This document shows, in pieces, positions 27,488 through 37,034 of a stretch of DNA of 64,000 nucleotides. The stretch's first letter is position 1, and the number at the start of each line of letters is the position of its first letter. A program made the translations under genes and the position numbers. Source of the DNA: Pseudomonas sp. B21-040 (lineage in GTDB: Bacteria > Pseudomonadota > Gammaproteobacteria > Pseudomonadales > Pseudomonadaceae); contig NZ_CP087176.1 in assembly GCF_024748695.1 (NCBI RefSeq), forward strand, positions 3,093,501-3,157,500, given 5' to 3'. The notes under the pieces are model-generated. The model was given only the letters and a program-made list of their open reading frames with translations. It had not been told where the DNA came from and ran no database searches.

Positions 27488-29128
27488 CTATAAAAGTAGC
27501 GTACGGATGTCGCCCAACAGGTCGCTCAGACGCTTGGTGAAACGGGCCGCAACGGCGCCGTTGATCACGCGGTGGTCATAAGACAGCGACAGCGGCAGCA
27601 TCAGTTTCGGCTGGAAGGCTTTACCGTTCCAGACTGGCTGGATGGATGCCTTGGAAACACCGAGGATCGCCACTTCCGGCGCGTTGACGATCGGCGTGAA
27701 GCCGGTGCCGCCAATGTGGCCGAGGCTGGAAATGGTGAAGCAGGCGCCTTGCATCTCGTCCGACGAGAGCTTCTTGGTCCGGGCTTTTTCAGCCAGGGAA
27801 GCGGCTTCGGCGGCCAGTTGCAGCAAGCTCTTCTGGTCGACACTCTTGATGACCGGTACCAGCAGGCCATCCGGGGTGTCGACGGCGAAGCCGATGTTCA
27901 CGTATTTCTTGCGAATGATCGCCTTGCCGCTTGGTGCCAGCGAACTGTTGAAGTCCGGCAGTTCCTTGAGCAGGTGCGCGCAGGATTTGAGCAGCAGTGG
28001 CAGGATGGTCAGTTTGACGCCAGCCTTCTCTGCAACGGCTTTCTGAGCGTTACTGAATGCTTCGAGTTCGGTGATATCCGCCGAGTCGAACTGAGTCACG
28101 TGCGGGATGTTCAGCCAGCTGCGATGCAGGCTCGACGCGCCGATTTGCATCAGGTGAGTCATCGGCACTTCTTCGGTTTCACCGAAGCGGCTGAAGTCCA
28201 CGACCGGAATTGGCGGGATGCCCGCGCCGCCGGTTGCGCCAGCAGCAGCGGCCGGTGCTTCCTTGGCCTTCTGCATCATGGCTTTGACGTAAACCTGCAC
28301 GTCTTCTTTCAGGATGCGACCGTGCGGGCCACTGGCGCCGACAGCATTCAGCTCAACGCCGAACTCGCGAGCCAGTTGACGCACAGCCGGGCCCGCGTGA
28401 ACCTTGGCACCGCTTGGCGCTGGTGCAGGGGCCTGCACAGCTTCAGCGTTTGTAGCCACTGCTGGGGCAGGAGCGACATCTGCGGTAGCAACTTCAGTCT
28501 TGGCCAGCGCAGCAGCTTGCGCAGGAGCGGCAGCAGCAGGGGCCGCAGCACCCGCCACTTCCAGATCCAGAATCAGGTCGCCAGTGCCGACTTCGTCGTT
28601 GAGCTTGACGCTGATGCTCTTGACCACGCCAGCGGTAGGCGATGGGATTTCCATGCTGGCCTTGTCGGATTCCAGGGTGATCAGCGACTGATCAGCCTCG
28701 ACGGTGTCGCCCACCTTGACCTGGATCTCGATGATCTGGGCCTTGCCCGACGAACCGATGTCCGGCACGTGCACTTGCTGAACCGAAGCGGCAGCAGGCG
28801 CAGCAGCAGGAGCGGCCGGCGCGGGTGCAGCGGTCGGTTTCTCTTCTGCTTTTGCAGCAGCAGGCGCAGCTGCAGCCGCAGGAGCAGCAGCGGCACCTTC
28901 GACTTCCAGCTCCAGCAGCTCGTCGCCTTCTTTCAGGCGATCGCCCAGCTTCACTTTCAGGCTCTTGACGATACCGGCCTTCGGCGCAGGCACTTCCATG
29001 CTCGCCTTGTCCGATTCCAGCGTCAGGATGCTCTGCTCGGCTTCGATACGGTCGCCGACCTTCACAAACAGTTCAATTACTTCACCTTCACCGCTGCCGA
29101 TGTCAGGTACGCGAATGAGTTCGCTCAC
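27488..29128 (-). CDS. aceF: dihydrolipoyl acetyltransferase, pyruvate dehydrogenase E2
   Basis: A 546-residue E2 of the pyruvate dehydrogenase complex. Two lipoyl domains carry ESDKASMEVPAP (near 40) and ESDKASMEIPSP (near 155), joined by Ala/Pro-rich linkers. A peripheral-subunit-binding domain (AVRQLAREFGVELNAVGASG) lies around 247-280, and the catalytic CAT domain ends with YDHRVINGA, containing the active His near 518. It starts 11 nt after aceE, as in the standard aceEF operon. Ala/Pro linkers and two rather than three lipoyl domains fit Pseudomonas. Confidence 0.97.
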   Translation of the reverse strand: MSELIRVPDIGSGEGEVIELFVKVGDRIEAEQSILTLESDKASMEVPAPKAGIVKSLKVKLGDRLKEGDELLELEVEGAAAAPAAAAAPAAAKAEEKPTAAPAPAAPAAAPAAASVQQVHVPDIGSSGKAQIIEIQVKVGDTVEADQSLITLESDKASMEIPSPTAGVVKSISVKLNDEVGTGDLILDLEVAGAAAPAAAAPAQAAALAKTEVATADVAPAPAVATNAEAVQAPAPAPSGAKVHAGPAVRQLAREFGVELNAVGASGPHGRILKEDVQVYVKAMMQKAKEAPAAAAGATGGAGIPPIPVVDFSRFGETEEVPMTHLMQIGASSLHRSWLNIPHVTQFDSADITELEAFSNAQKAVAEKAGVKLTILPLLLKSCAHLLKELPDFNSSLAPSGKAIIRKKYVNIGFAVDTPDGLLVPVIKSVDQKSLLQLAAEAASLAEKARTKKLSSDEMQGACFTISSLGHIGGTGFTPIVNAPEVAILGVSKASIQPVWNGKAFQPKLMLPLSLSYDHRVINGAVAARFTKRLSDLLGDIRTLLL

Positions 29129-29139
29129 AGAATCTCTCC

Positions 29140-31785
29140 TCAGCAGTCCAGTGGGTTGAGTTTTTCCGGGTTGATACCGAACTTGGCAATGGCTTCAGCC
29201 ACGACCTTAGGTTCGATGTCACCACGGTCAGCCAGTGCTTCCAGGGCTGCCAACACCACGAAATGACGGTCAACTTCGAAGAAATGACGCAGTTTCTTGC
29301 GGCTGTCGCTGCGGCCGAAACCGTCGGTGCCCAGGACTTTGAATTCCTTGGACGGTACCCACTGACGGATCTGCTCGGCGAACAGTTTCATGTAGTCGGT
29401 CGAGGCAATGACCGGACCTTTACGGCCGTTCAGGCACTCTTCCACATAGCTCAGCTTAGGCTTCTGGCCAGGGTGCAGACGGTTGGTGCGCTCAACGGCC
29501 AGGCCGTCGCGACGCAGTTCGTTGAAGCTGGTAACGCTCCACACGTCGGCGCCGACGTTGAACTGTTCACGCAGGATCTTCGCCGCTTCACGCACTTCAC
29601 GCAGGATGGTGCCGGAGCCCATCAGCTGAACGTGGTGCGCCGCTTCGCGGGTGTCTTCCTCGAGCAGGTACATGCCCTTGATGATGCCTTCCTCGACACC
29701 GGCCGGCATGGCTGGCTGCTGGTAGGACTCGTTCATCACGGTGATGTAGTAGAAAACGTCCTGCTGCTCTTCGGTCATCTTCTTCATGCCGTCCTGAATG
29801 ATCACCGCCAGCTCGTAGCCGTAGGTTGGATCAAAGGTGCGGCAGTTCGGGATGGTAGCGGCCAGGATATGGCTATGACCGTCTTCGTGTTGCAGGCCTT
29901 CGCCGTTCAGCGTGGTCCGGCCGGCGGTGCCGCCGATCAGGAAGCCACGGGTGCGGCTGTCGCCGGCGGCCCATGCCAGGTCGCCGATACGCTGGAAGCC
30001 GAACATCGAGTAGAAGATGTAGAACGGCAGCATTGGCTGGTTGTGGCTGGAGTACGAAGTACCGGCGGCGATGAAGGAGCTCATGGCGCCTGCTTCGTTG
30101 ATGCCTTCTTCGAGAATCTGGCCCTTCTTGTCTTCCTTGTAGAACATCACCTGGTCTTTATCGACTGGCTCGTAGAGCTGGCCGACGGACGAGTAGATGC
30201 CCAACTGGCGGAACATGCCTTCCATACCGAAGGTACGGGCTTCGTCCGGGATGATCGGAACGATGCGTGGGCCGATGTCTTTGTCTTTGACCAGCTGCGC
30301 GAGGATCCGCACGAAAGCCATGGTCGTAGAGATTTCACGGTCGCCTGAACCGTCAAGGATGGCCTTGAGGGTATCGAGTGGCGGGGTCGGCACGCTGAAG
30401 CTCTGCGCACGACGTTGTGGTACGAAACCGCCCAATGCAGTGCGGCGCTCGCTCAGGTAGCGGGCTTCGGCGCTGTTTGGCTCCGGCTTGAAGAACGGCA
30501 GGTTTTCCAGCTCTTCGTCCTTGACCGGGATGTCGAAACGATCGCGGAACAGCTTCAGGCTTTCAACATCAACTTTCTTGGTGTTGTGCGCGGTGTTCTT
30601 CGCTTCGCCGGCGCCGGTGCCATAACCTTTGATGGTCTTGGCCAGGATGACAGTCGGTTGTTCTTTGTGGTTGACCGCTTCGTGGTACGCCGCGTAGACC
30701 TTGTACGGGTCGTGGCCGCCACGGTTGAGTTTCCAGATCTCGTCGTCGGACAGATCAGCAACCATCGCCTTGAGTTCTGGCGAGTTGAAGAAGTGTTCAC
30801 GCACGAACGCGCCGTCTTTGGCTTTGTAGTTCTGGTATTCGCCGTCGATGACTTCGTCCATGCGACGTTGCAGGATGCCGTCGACGTCCTTGGCCAGCAG
30901 CGGGTCCCAGAAACGGCCCCAGATGACTTTGGTCACGTTCCACTGGGCACCGCGGAACACGCCTTCGAGTTCCTGGATGATCTTGCCGTTGCCGCGAACC
31001 GGGCCGTCGAGGCGCTGTAGGTTGCAGTTGATGACAAAGATCAGGTTGTCGAGCTTCTCGAGGCCAGCCAGGGAGATCGCGCCCAGGGATTCCGGCTCGT
31101 CGCACTCGCCGTCGCCCAGGAAACACCAGACTTTTTGTTTGCCTTCAGGGATGAAGTCACGGGCTTCCAGGTACTTCATGAAACGTGCCCGGTAGATCGC
31201 CTGGATCGGGCCCAGCCCCATGGATACCGTCGGGAATTGCCAGAAGTCAGGCATCAGCCATGGGTGCGGGTAGGACGACAGGCCCTGACCGTCGACTTCC
31301 TGACGGAAGTTATTCATCTGGTCTTCGGTGATGCGACCTTCCATGAACGCACGGGCGTAGACACCCGGAGCGACGGGGCCCTGGAAGAAGATCAGATCGC
31401 CGCCGTGTTCGTCGGTCGGGGCCTGGAAGAAGTAGTTGAAGCCAACGTCATACAAAGTCGCTGAAGAGGCATAGGTGGAAATGTGCCCGCCCAAATCAGA
31501 GTCCTGCAGGTTGGTGCGCATCACCAAAGCCACAGCATTCCAGCGAGTCAATGAACGTATGCGGCGTTCCATGAACAGGTCGCCGGGCATGCGTGCTTCG
31601 TGGGTAACGGGGATCGTGTTGCGGTAAGGCGTGGTGATGGCGTAGGGCAACTGCGAACCGCTGCGGGTTGCGAGTTCACCCATACGGGTCATCAGATAGT
31701 GAGCACGGTCTTCGCCTTCTTTGTCGAGAACCGATTCCAGGGCGTCCAGCCATTCCTGAGTTTCGACGGGATCGAGATCTTGCAT
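29140..31785 (-). CDS. aceE: pyruvate dehydrogenase E1 component (homodimeric)
   Basis: An 881-residue thiamine-diphosphate enzyme that decarboxylates pyruvate and acetylates the E2 lipoyl groups. Start MQDLDPVETQEWLDALESVL is typical; the ThDP motif GDGECDEPES...NLIFVINCNLQ is near 227-255; later landmarks include DEARTFGMEGMFRQLGIYS and GTDGFGRSDSR. RBS CTGGAGC precedes ATG 31785. In Pseudomonas the housekeeping aceEF usually lies beside glnE; here it is between a catabolic operon and mmsA, so this could be an extra copy or a rearranged locus. Confidence 0.97.
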   Translation of the reverse strand: MQDLDPVETQEWLDALESVLDKEGEDRAHYLMTRMGELATRSGSQLPYAITTPYRNTIPVTHEARMPGDLFMERRIRSLTRWNAVALVMRTNLQDSDLGGHISTYASSATLYDVGFNYFFQAPTDEHGGDLIFFQGPVAPGVYARAFMEGRITEDQMNNFRQEVDGQGLSSYPHPWLMPDFWQFPTVSMGLGPIQAIYRARFMKYLEARDFIPEGKQKVWCFLGDGECDEPESLGAISLAGLEKLDNLIFVINCNLQRLDGPVRGNGKIIQELEGVFRGAQWNVTKVIWGRFWDPLLAKDVDGILQRRMDEVIDGEYQNYKAKDGAFVREHFFNSPELKAMVADLSDDEIWKLNRGGHDPYKVYAAYHEAVNHKEQPTVILAKTIKGYGTGAGEAKNTAHNTKKVDVESLKLFRDRFDIPVKDEELENLPFFKPEPNSAEARYLSERRTALGGFVPQRRAQSFSVPTPPLDTLKAILDGSGDREISTTMAFVRILAQLVKDKDIGPRIVPIIPDEARTFGMEGMFRQLGIYSSVGQLYEPVDKDQVMFYKEDKKGQILEEGINEAGAMSSFIAAGTSYSSHNQPMLPFYIFYSMFGFQRIGDLAWAAGDSRTRGFLIGGTAGRTTLNGEGLQHEDGHSHILAATIPNCRTFDPTYGYELAVIIQDGMKKMTEEQQDVFYYITVMNESYQQPAMPAGVEEGIIKGMYLLEEDTREAAHHVQLMGSGTILREVREAAKILREQFNVGADVWSVTSFNELRRDGLAVERTNRLHPGQKPKLSYVEECLNGRKGPVIASTDYMKLFAEQIRQWVPSKEFKVLGTDGFGRSDSRKKLRHFFEVDRHFVVLAALEALADRGDIEPKVVAEAIAKFGINPEKLNPLDC

Positions 31786-32270
31786 GGCTTGCTCCAGAGT
31801 TAAAGGCCTTCAGTATGGAAAGTCGATTGTTCACTGATTTAGAAGGGGGCGATCTTGCGTTTGATTACACGAGTGGCGGGCTCAGCCGGTTGTTGGCGTC
31901 TAAGCAATGGATGCGATTTGTTAGATTAGGCGCTCTGTCTCGTTTGTAGGGATGCAGGCAGCTATCCGAATAGACTTCTGAGTTGCAAGTCATCAGTGAA
32001 GGCCTCCAAAAAACTTGCTGTTTGGACATGAACGCTGCCCGGTGCAGCACTCGGCAAGGCTGCTGTTTGAGGCTCAGACGCAGCAGGGACGTGTGTACTT
32101 GTCGCTTTTCGGACATCCCGTCATCGAAGAATGTTGGTTTTCAAAACCATCGGAGTTGCCCAACAAACGCATGCGCTATCATCAACAACGCTTCGTGTAA
32201 TGGTGACGCTCAACAGAAAACATTCAGCGGTCACGTGCCGTAGTCAGAGATTGACTAGGGCACGCGTAGA
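31786..32270. other. intergenic region upstream of aceE, no convincing gene
   Basis: It holds the aceE leader and downstream sequence of mmsA. A 61-codon plus-strand frame at 32015-32200 (GRVYLSLFGHPVIEECWFSK, then PSELPNKRMRYHQQ) reads like protein but matches nothing I recognise and has no clear RBS. It may be a gene remnant. Confidence 0.4.
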
Positions 32271-33791
32271 TCACTTAAGGGTGATAGTAGTGTTCACTGG
32301 GCCACCCACCTCGTCTTCATCAAACCAACGCTGGGTAACTGTCTTGGTCTGAGTGTAGAACTGCACCACCTGCTTGCCATATGGACCCAAGTCGCCGAGT
32401 TTAGACGCGCGCGAGCCAGTGAAGGAGAACAATGGAACTGGTACCGGGATGGGCACATTGATGCCGACCTGACCGATATCGATCTCTTCCTGGAAGTGGC
32501 GAGCCGCAGCACCGGAGCGAGTGAAGAGGGCAGTGCCGTTGCCGTTCGGATTGGCATTTATCAGGGCGATCGCTTCGTCGAGCGTAGCTGCGGACATCAC
32601 ACAGAGCACTGGCCCGAAGATTTCCTCTCGGTAAATGCTCATCTCGGAGGTGACGTTGGAGAAGATCGTTGGGCCGACGAAGTTGCCTGTAGCGTAGCCA
32701 CTCACCTGCGGGTTACGTCCATCCAACTCCAGCTCCGCACCTTCCTTGATGCCCATGGCGATCAGGCTACTGATGCGATCTAACGCAGCACTAGAAATTA
32801 CGGGGCCGATGTCAGTGCCCGCTTCGTCTCCGGCACCGATTTTTAGGGTTTTGGTCTTATCAATAAGTTCCGGCAGCCAGTTCTGTGCTTCGGCTACCAG
32901 GATGACCACAGGCAGTGCCATGCAACGTTGACCGGCCGCACCGAAAGCGGCGCCAAGCAAGTTATTGAGCGTCTGTTGCTTGTTCGCGTCCGGCATGACG
33001 ATGGCATGGTTCTTTGCACCCATCATGCACTGTGCACGCTTGCCATTAAGAATGGCGCGGTTATAGACATGGGTCCCAACCTTAGTCGAACCAACAAAAG
33101 ACACCGCCTTGATGTCCGGGTGATCACAAATCAGATTAACTGCATCGACTCCACCGTGAATCACGTTGAGTACACCCGGCGGAACTCCGGCTTCCATCGC
33201 TAATTCGACCAAACGCATGGTGACCATAGGATCCTGCTCGGAGGGTTTTAGGACGAAGGTGTTGCCGGTGGCGATGGCCATCGGGAACATCCACAGCGGG
33301 ATCATCGCCGGGAAGTTGAATGGAGTTATGCCGGCACATACACCCAACGGTTGCAGCAGGGTATAAGTGTCGATGCCGCCGGCCACGTTGTTGGCCAACT
33401 CCCCCATTTGCAGATTGCCGATGTTGGCCGCGTGCTCGACCACTTCAAGGCCGCGGAAGACGTCTCCCTCGGCGTCGGGCAGGGTCTTACCCTGTTCAGC
33501 AGTAAGAATCGCCGCAAGCTCCTTGATGTTCTCGCGGATTAATTGCTGATACTTGAGGAAGATCCGCGCGCGTGTGCCGATGGAGGTTTTGCGCCAAGTT
33601 TTGAAGGCTTCCTTCGCGCTTGCCACAGCAGCATTCATTTCCTCGCTTGTGGCGAAGGGTACGCGGGCTAGGACTTCCTGGGTGGCCGGGTTGACCACAT
33701 CGCGCCATTGGTTGGTGGTGGATTCGATCAGCTTGCCGCCGATCATCAGTTTGACGGTTGGTACTGTACGTTCGTTGATTTGCGCTGCCAT
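32271..33791 (-). CDS. mmsA: CoA-acylating methylmalonate-semialdehyde dehydrogenase
   Basis: A 506-residue aldehyde dehydrogenase that converts (methyl)malonic semialdehyde to propionyl- or acetyl-CoA with CO2 release. Markers are [20 protein letters not shown] then [11 protein letters not shown], the cofactor segment [13 protein letters not shown] and the catalytic Cys in [11 protein letters not shown], with the CoA-dependent subfamily sequence around it. ATG 33791 ([10 protein letters not shown]) is preferred to TTG 33797. No mmsB (3-hydroxyisobutyrate dehydrogenase) is adjacent, unlike valine-catabolic mmsAB loci. Lying between two meta-cleavage clusters, it could play the DntE role. Confidence 0.94.
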   Translation of the reverse strand: MAAQINERTVPTVKLMIGGKLIESTTNQWRDVVNPATQEVLARVPFATSEEMNAAVASAKEAFKTWRKTSIGTRARIFLKYQQLIRENIKELAAILTAEQGKTLPDAEGDVFRGLEVVEHAANIGNLQMGELANNVAGGIDTYTLLQPLGVCAGITPFNFPAMIPLWMFPMAIATGNTFVLKPSEQDPMVTMRLVELAMEAGVPPGVLNVIHGGVDAVNLICDHPDIKAVSFVGSTKVGTHVYNRAILNGKRAQCMMGAKNHAIVMPDANKQQTLNNLLGAAFGAAGQRCMALPVVILVAEAQNWLPELIDKTKTLKIGAGDEAGTDIGPVISSAALDRISSLIAMGIKEGAELELDGRNPQVSGYATGNFVGPTIFSNVTSEMSIYREEIFGPVLCVMSAATLDEAIALINANPNGNGTALFTRSGAAARHFQEEIDIGQVGINVPIPVPVPLFSFTGSRASKLGDLGPYGKQVVQFYTQTKTVTQRWFDEDEVGGPVNTTITLK

Positions 33792-33946
33792 GATCAATCG
33801 AGCCTTTCAAAAGAAGTTTCGGTGGCTGATCTCACCGCGATGCGATGAGAACCCTGGCATTGATCCTAGCAGTGCATTTTTGCTTGTAGCAATGTGGCTT
33901 GGCGCAGGGTTATTCTGCGTTTTTGCACGGCTATGAGGTGTGTTTC

Positions 33947-34861
33947 ATGGATTGGGACAATTTGCGCTACTTCCTAGAACTTTCCCGTGCAAGCAAGTTG
34001 ACGGTGGCTGCGCGTAGATTAGGGGTTGACCACACGACGGTTTCACGCCGTGTACAGGCTTTGGAAAAAAGCATGGATACTCAGTTGTTTCTTCGAGCAA
34101 CTACGGGCTATAGCTTGACTGAAGCGGGACGGAATCTGTTGCCACACGCAGAGGCGATGGAAAACGCATGCTCGGCAATCGTACAATCCAAAGCTGGGCA
34201 GGGAGAGAGTCTTTCCGGGCAGGTGCGGATCGGTGTGACTGAGGGTTACGGATCCACCATGCTCGCTCCGCAATTGGTTGCGCTAACCAAGCGCTATCCA
34301 AATCTACGTATCGATTTATTGGCGGTACCGCGCATGGTGCAACTGTCGAGACATGAGGCCGATATCGTAATTACCTTAGAGCGGCCGGTACGTGGCCCGT
34401 TCATCATTACTAAACTCACTGATTACGTGCTCAAGCTCTATGCCTCGAGCAGTTATTTGGCGCAGCATCCGTCAATTGAAAGCCGCGAAGATCTGAGTAA
34501 ACACAATTTCGTCAGTTATATCGAAGACTTGATGTACAGCAAAGAACTGCTTTATCTCGATGAAATAGGTCAGCCCCGTCACATTGTGCTACGGAGTACC
34601 AGCATTCTCGCGCAGCAACAGGCCGCCGCAGCCGGGGCGGGCATTGCCATTCTTCCATCATTCTCTGCAGATGCGGATCCATGTTTAAAACGAGTGCTGG
34701 GTGAGCAGATCGAGTTCACCAGGACGTTCTGGATGTTGATGCCAATTGAGTTCAAGGACATTGCTCGGATGAAGGCGACCTGGAGTTTCTTACGTGAGAT
34801 GGCGGATGCAAACCAAAGGCTGCTAATGGGTCGTCTTGAAGTGCTATCAAATAGCATCTGA
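33947..34861 (+). CDS. LysR-type transcriptional regulator
   Basis: A 304-residue LysR protein, divergent from mmsA. HTH at 1-60 (MDWDNLRYFLELSRASKLTV then AARRLGVDHTTVSRRVQALE); effector domain from about 90 (GQVRIGVTEGYGSTMLAPQL). ATG 33947 gives the standard LysR opening; the earlier in-frame start at 33899 adds 16 residues with no RBS. The ..DHTTVSRR.. recognition helix belongs to the subgroup often found beside acyl-CoA and semialdehyde dehydrogenase genes. Probable regulator of mmsA from the 155-nt intergenic region. Confidence 0.92.
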   Translation: MDWDNLRYFLELSRASKLTVAARRLGVDHTTVSRRVQALEKSMDTQLFLRATTGYSLTEAGRNLLPHAEAMENACSAIVQSKAGQGESLSGQVRIGVTEGYGSTMLAPQLVALTKRYPNLRIDLLAVPRMVQLSRHEADIVITLERPVRGPFIITKLTDYVLKLYASSSYLAQHPSIESREDLSKHNFVSYIEDLMYSKELLYLDEIGQPRHIVLRSTSILAQQQAAAAGAGIAILPSFSADADPCLKRVLGEQIEFTRTFWMLMPIEFKDIARMKATWSFLREMADANQRLLMGRLEVLSNSI

Positions 34862-34866
34862 CTCCT

Positions 34867-34900
34867 TAGGTATCTCTAACCATTATGGTTGAGATGCCTA
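34867..34900. terminator. hairpin after the LysR gene
   Basis: TAGG-ATCTC-AACCAT pairs with ATGGTT-GAGAT-CCTA in one interrupted long stem, 6 nt after the LysR stop codon. No T tract follows, so it is only a possible terminator. The remainder of 34901-35047 shows no gene. Confidence 0.45.
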
Positions 34901-35047
34901 GGTGGGCACCACGAAATTAGGGATTCACGCTGTTGCGAATGTTAAAGGTCCAGCAGAAGCCTTAATCCAAATATCGACTGGCGCGTTGAAAGGCGATTCC
35001 ATTAGCTTCGCAATCGACTCATTGATCAGTTAAAGCAATCCCACGGC

Positions 35048-35668
35048 CTAACACTGCTTGGGTGACACGCCGTTGATGAAAATGGAGATGGTCTCTGTGA
35101 TCAGGTGTTCCCTTTCCGATGTCGAAGGGCACTTGCCAAGCCCGAGCAAGCAACGCAATTGCAGATCACCGGTCAGGGCATCGAGGAAAATCTTTGCGCG
35201 GATATGGGCGTTGCCTGAGGTGATCAGTTCGGCTTCTTCGGCCCATTTGAAGTACTCGGCCAGGCAGTTGTAAGCCGTCGCCGGTGCGGCGTCAAAGAAC
35301 GACCGCGCCGCCTCCGGAGCTCGAAGCGCTTCGGCAACAATCAAGCGGTGCAGGGCGATGGTGCGAGGTGAAAGCACCACATCCAGAAAGATCTTCGCGA
35401 TGGTCGACAGGGCGTCTTGCAAGGGCTGTTGCTTGAGATCCATGTGGGTGAGGGGGCTGACATTCTCCGCACAGAGCTGCTCGATAATCGCCGAAAACAA
35501 CCCTTCCTTGCCGCCAAAGTAGCTGTAGATCGTGCGCTTTGATCCACCGGTTTTCGCAATAAGCCCGTCGACACTGACCCCGGAGTACCCATCGGTGAGG
35601 AACATGTCGGTTGCCACTTTGAGAATGCTTTGCCGCTTTGCTGCCTGTTTGGGGGTAGGGGTTTCCAT
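35048..35668 (-). CDS. TetR/AcrR-family regulator
   Basis: A 206-residue regulator: HTH at about 10-55 (RQSILKVATDMFLTDGYSGV then SVDGLIAKTGGSKRTIYSYF) and a C-terminal ligand domain of the AefR-like type. ATG 35668 (METPTPKQ) is the family-like start; the frame stays open to 35779 without similarity. It is divergent from the second meta-cleavage cluster, and the intervening 238 nt contain a perfect 9-bp-arm palindrome (35849-35869) that is its likely operator. Confidence 0.9.
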   Translation of the reverse strand: METPTPKQAAKRQSILKVATDMFLTDGYSGVSVDGLIAKTGGSKRTIYSYFGGKEGLFSAIIEQLCAENVSPLTHMDLKQQPLQDALSTIAKIFLDVVLSPRTIALHRLIVAEALRAPEAARSFFDAAPATAYNCLAEYFKWAEEAELITSGNAHIRAKIFLDALTGDLQLRCLLGLGKCPSTSEREHLITETISIFINGVSPKQC

Positions 35669-35848
35669 GTGGCGCTCGGGTATTCCTAAAAAGTACGCTG
35701 CGAAGTTTGCCATAGCGTACGCGGCTCTAGGTATGCGTTCCAGCCGGACAGGCATGCATCGAACGTTTAAGTAAGCCAAAAAAAATTACAAAAAAGGTGT
35801 TCAGCACTCTTGACCCGCTTTTCGTTTGGGTGCACCTTTCGTCTCAAG

Positions 35849-35869
35849 GGTACGGTAACGTACCGTACC
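35849..35869. promoter_or_regulatory. probable TetR operator palindrome
   Basis: Arms GGTACGGTA (35849-35857) and TACCGTACC (35861-35869) are perfect inverted repeats around the 3-nt spacer ACG. The size matches TetR-family sites and it lies 38 nt before the ATG of the FAH gene at 35907, where bound repressor would block initiation. Confidence 0.7.
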
Positions 35870-35906
35870 ATTTCGAAAATACATAAGAATAATAGAGGCA
35901 CAGATC

Positions 35907-36773
35907 ATGCGTTTTGTACGATTCGTAGAAGGCACTTCCAAAGGGCTGGGTATTGAGCAAGCGGGCGTCCTGCGCGGTTTGAACGAAAACGAAGCCGGCT
36001 ACCCGGGTTCGCTCCATGACCTGCTCCAGGCAGGTGAGGGCGCATTGAAATCCGCCCACGAGCGTTTGAGCGATGCGCGTTTGCTGGATCCGTCGAAAAT
36101 TCGTTACCTGCCACCTCTCGAGCGTCCAGGCAAGATTGTCTGTGTCGGCTTGAACTATGCCGATCACACCAAGGAAAGCCCATACGAGCAGCCGACCTAC
36201 CCAACGTTTTTTCCTCGTTTCGCCTCGAGCCTGATTGGCCATGGCGAACCCATCATTCGTCCCCGTGTCTCCGAGCAACTGGATTTCGAAGGTGAACTGG
36301 CGGTCGTCATTGGTACCGGTGGCCGACACATCACCAAGGATCGCGCTCTGGAACATGTTGCGGGTTATGCGATCTTCAATGAAGCCTCAATCCGCGATTA
36401 CCAGTTCAAATCGCCGCAATGGACGATTGGCAAGAACTTCGATGCTACGGGCGCGTTTGGCCCGACCTTCGTCAGTGCCGACGAACTGCCACCAGGCGCC
36501 AGCGGCCTGAAACTGGTGACTCGCCTCAATGGGGCGATCGTGCAGCAGGGCAACACCGCGGATATGATCTTCAGCGTCGTCGACCTGATTTCCACCCTCA
36601 GTGAAGCAGTCACTCTGGAGCCCGGTGATGTCATCGTCACCGGCACGCCTGCGGGGATCGGCTGGGCGCGCCGTCCACCGCTGTTCATGAAGCCTGGCGA
36701 TCTGTGCACCGTAGAAATCGAAGGACTCGGCACGCTGAGCAATTTGATTGCCGACGAGCCTTCATCGGTCTGA
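35907..36773 (+). CDS. FAH-family hydrolase, second paralogue
   Basis: A 288-residue FAH-superfamily enzyme: GKIVCVGLNYADHTKESPYE, metal ligands in DFEGELAVVIG, SIRDYQFKSPQWTIGKNFDA and VTGTPAGIGWARRP. It is clearly paralogous to the gene at 25417-26250, with longer N-terminal strands (residues 1-75). ATG 35907 follows AGAGG. First gene of a six-gene run (FAH, extradiol dioxygenase, RutE-like, MFS, SnoaL, Tsx-like) controlled from the palindrome at 35849. The likely reaction is hydrolysis of an acylpyruvate-type meta-cleavage product. The 261 nt that follow hold no gene that I can see. Confidence 0.92.
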   Translation: MRFVRFVEGTSKGLGIEQAGVLRGLNENEAGYPGSLHDLLQAGEGALKSAHERLSDARLLDPSKIRYLPPLERPGKIVCVGLNYADHTKESPYEQPTYPTFFPRFASSLIGHGEPIIRPRVSEQLDFEGELAVVIGTGGRHITKDRALEHVAGYAIFNEASIRDYQFKSPQWTIGKNFDATGAFGPTFVSADELPPGASGLKLVTRLNGAIVQQGNTADMIFSVVDLISTLSEAVTLEPGDVIVTGTPAGIGWARRPPLFMKPGDLCTVEIEGLGTLSNLIADEPSSV

Positions 36774-37034
36774 AGCCACGCGTCAGATTCACTTTCGAGA
36801 TAGCGGAACAACCGATCCGGCTGCACGTGGCCGACGGCTGACCCATCGATCCATGGCTGTCACATGTTTGCCGAACGACTTTGCCGTTCGCAGACCCTGC
36901 TGCCCTGAAATCGACGGACCTGTTGTTCCGCTCATTGAAGGGTGTGCCCGAACAAATCCAACCGGGCAGCCTTGAGTTTTGTCGATGGCCCGCTTCTAGA
37001 GCACCGCTCTGAAAGCGGCCAAGGAGGCACTTTC

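Noticed and set aside
27572..29266. 564-codon plus-strand frame opposite aceF
   Set aside because: Shadow of the high-GC aceF codons; the composition is Arg/Ser/His rich with no family pattern.
29263..30348. 361-codon plus-strand frame opposite aceE
   Set aside because: Antisense shadow of a strongly conserved gene, no start signal or protein family.
32015..32200. Small frame upstream of aceE as a real gene
   Set aside because: Reads like protein but there is no RBS, no recognised family and an ambiguous start; kept only as a note in the intergenic entry.
36802..36932. 11-bp inverted repeat AGCGGAACAAC / GTTGTTCCGCT between the FAH and dioxygenase genes
   Set aside because: Arms are about 110 nt apart; one or two such matches are expected by chance in a window of this size.
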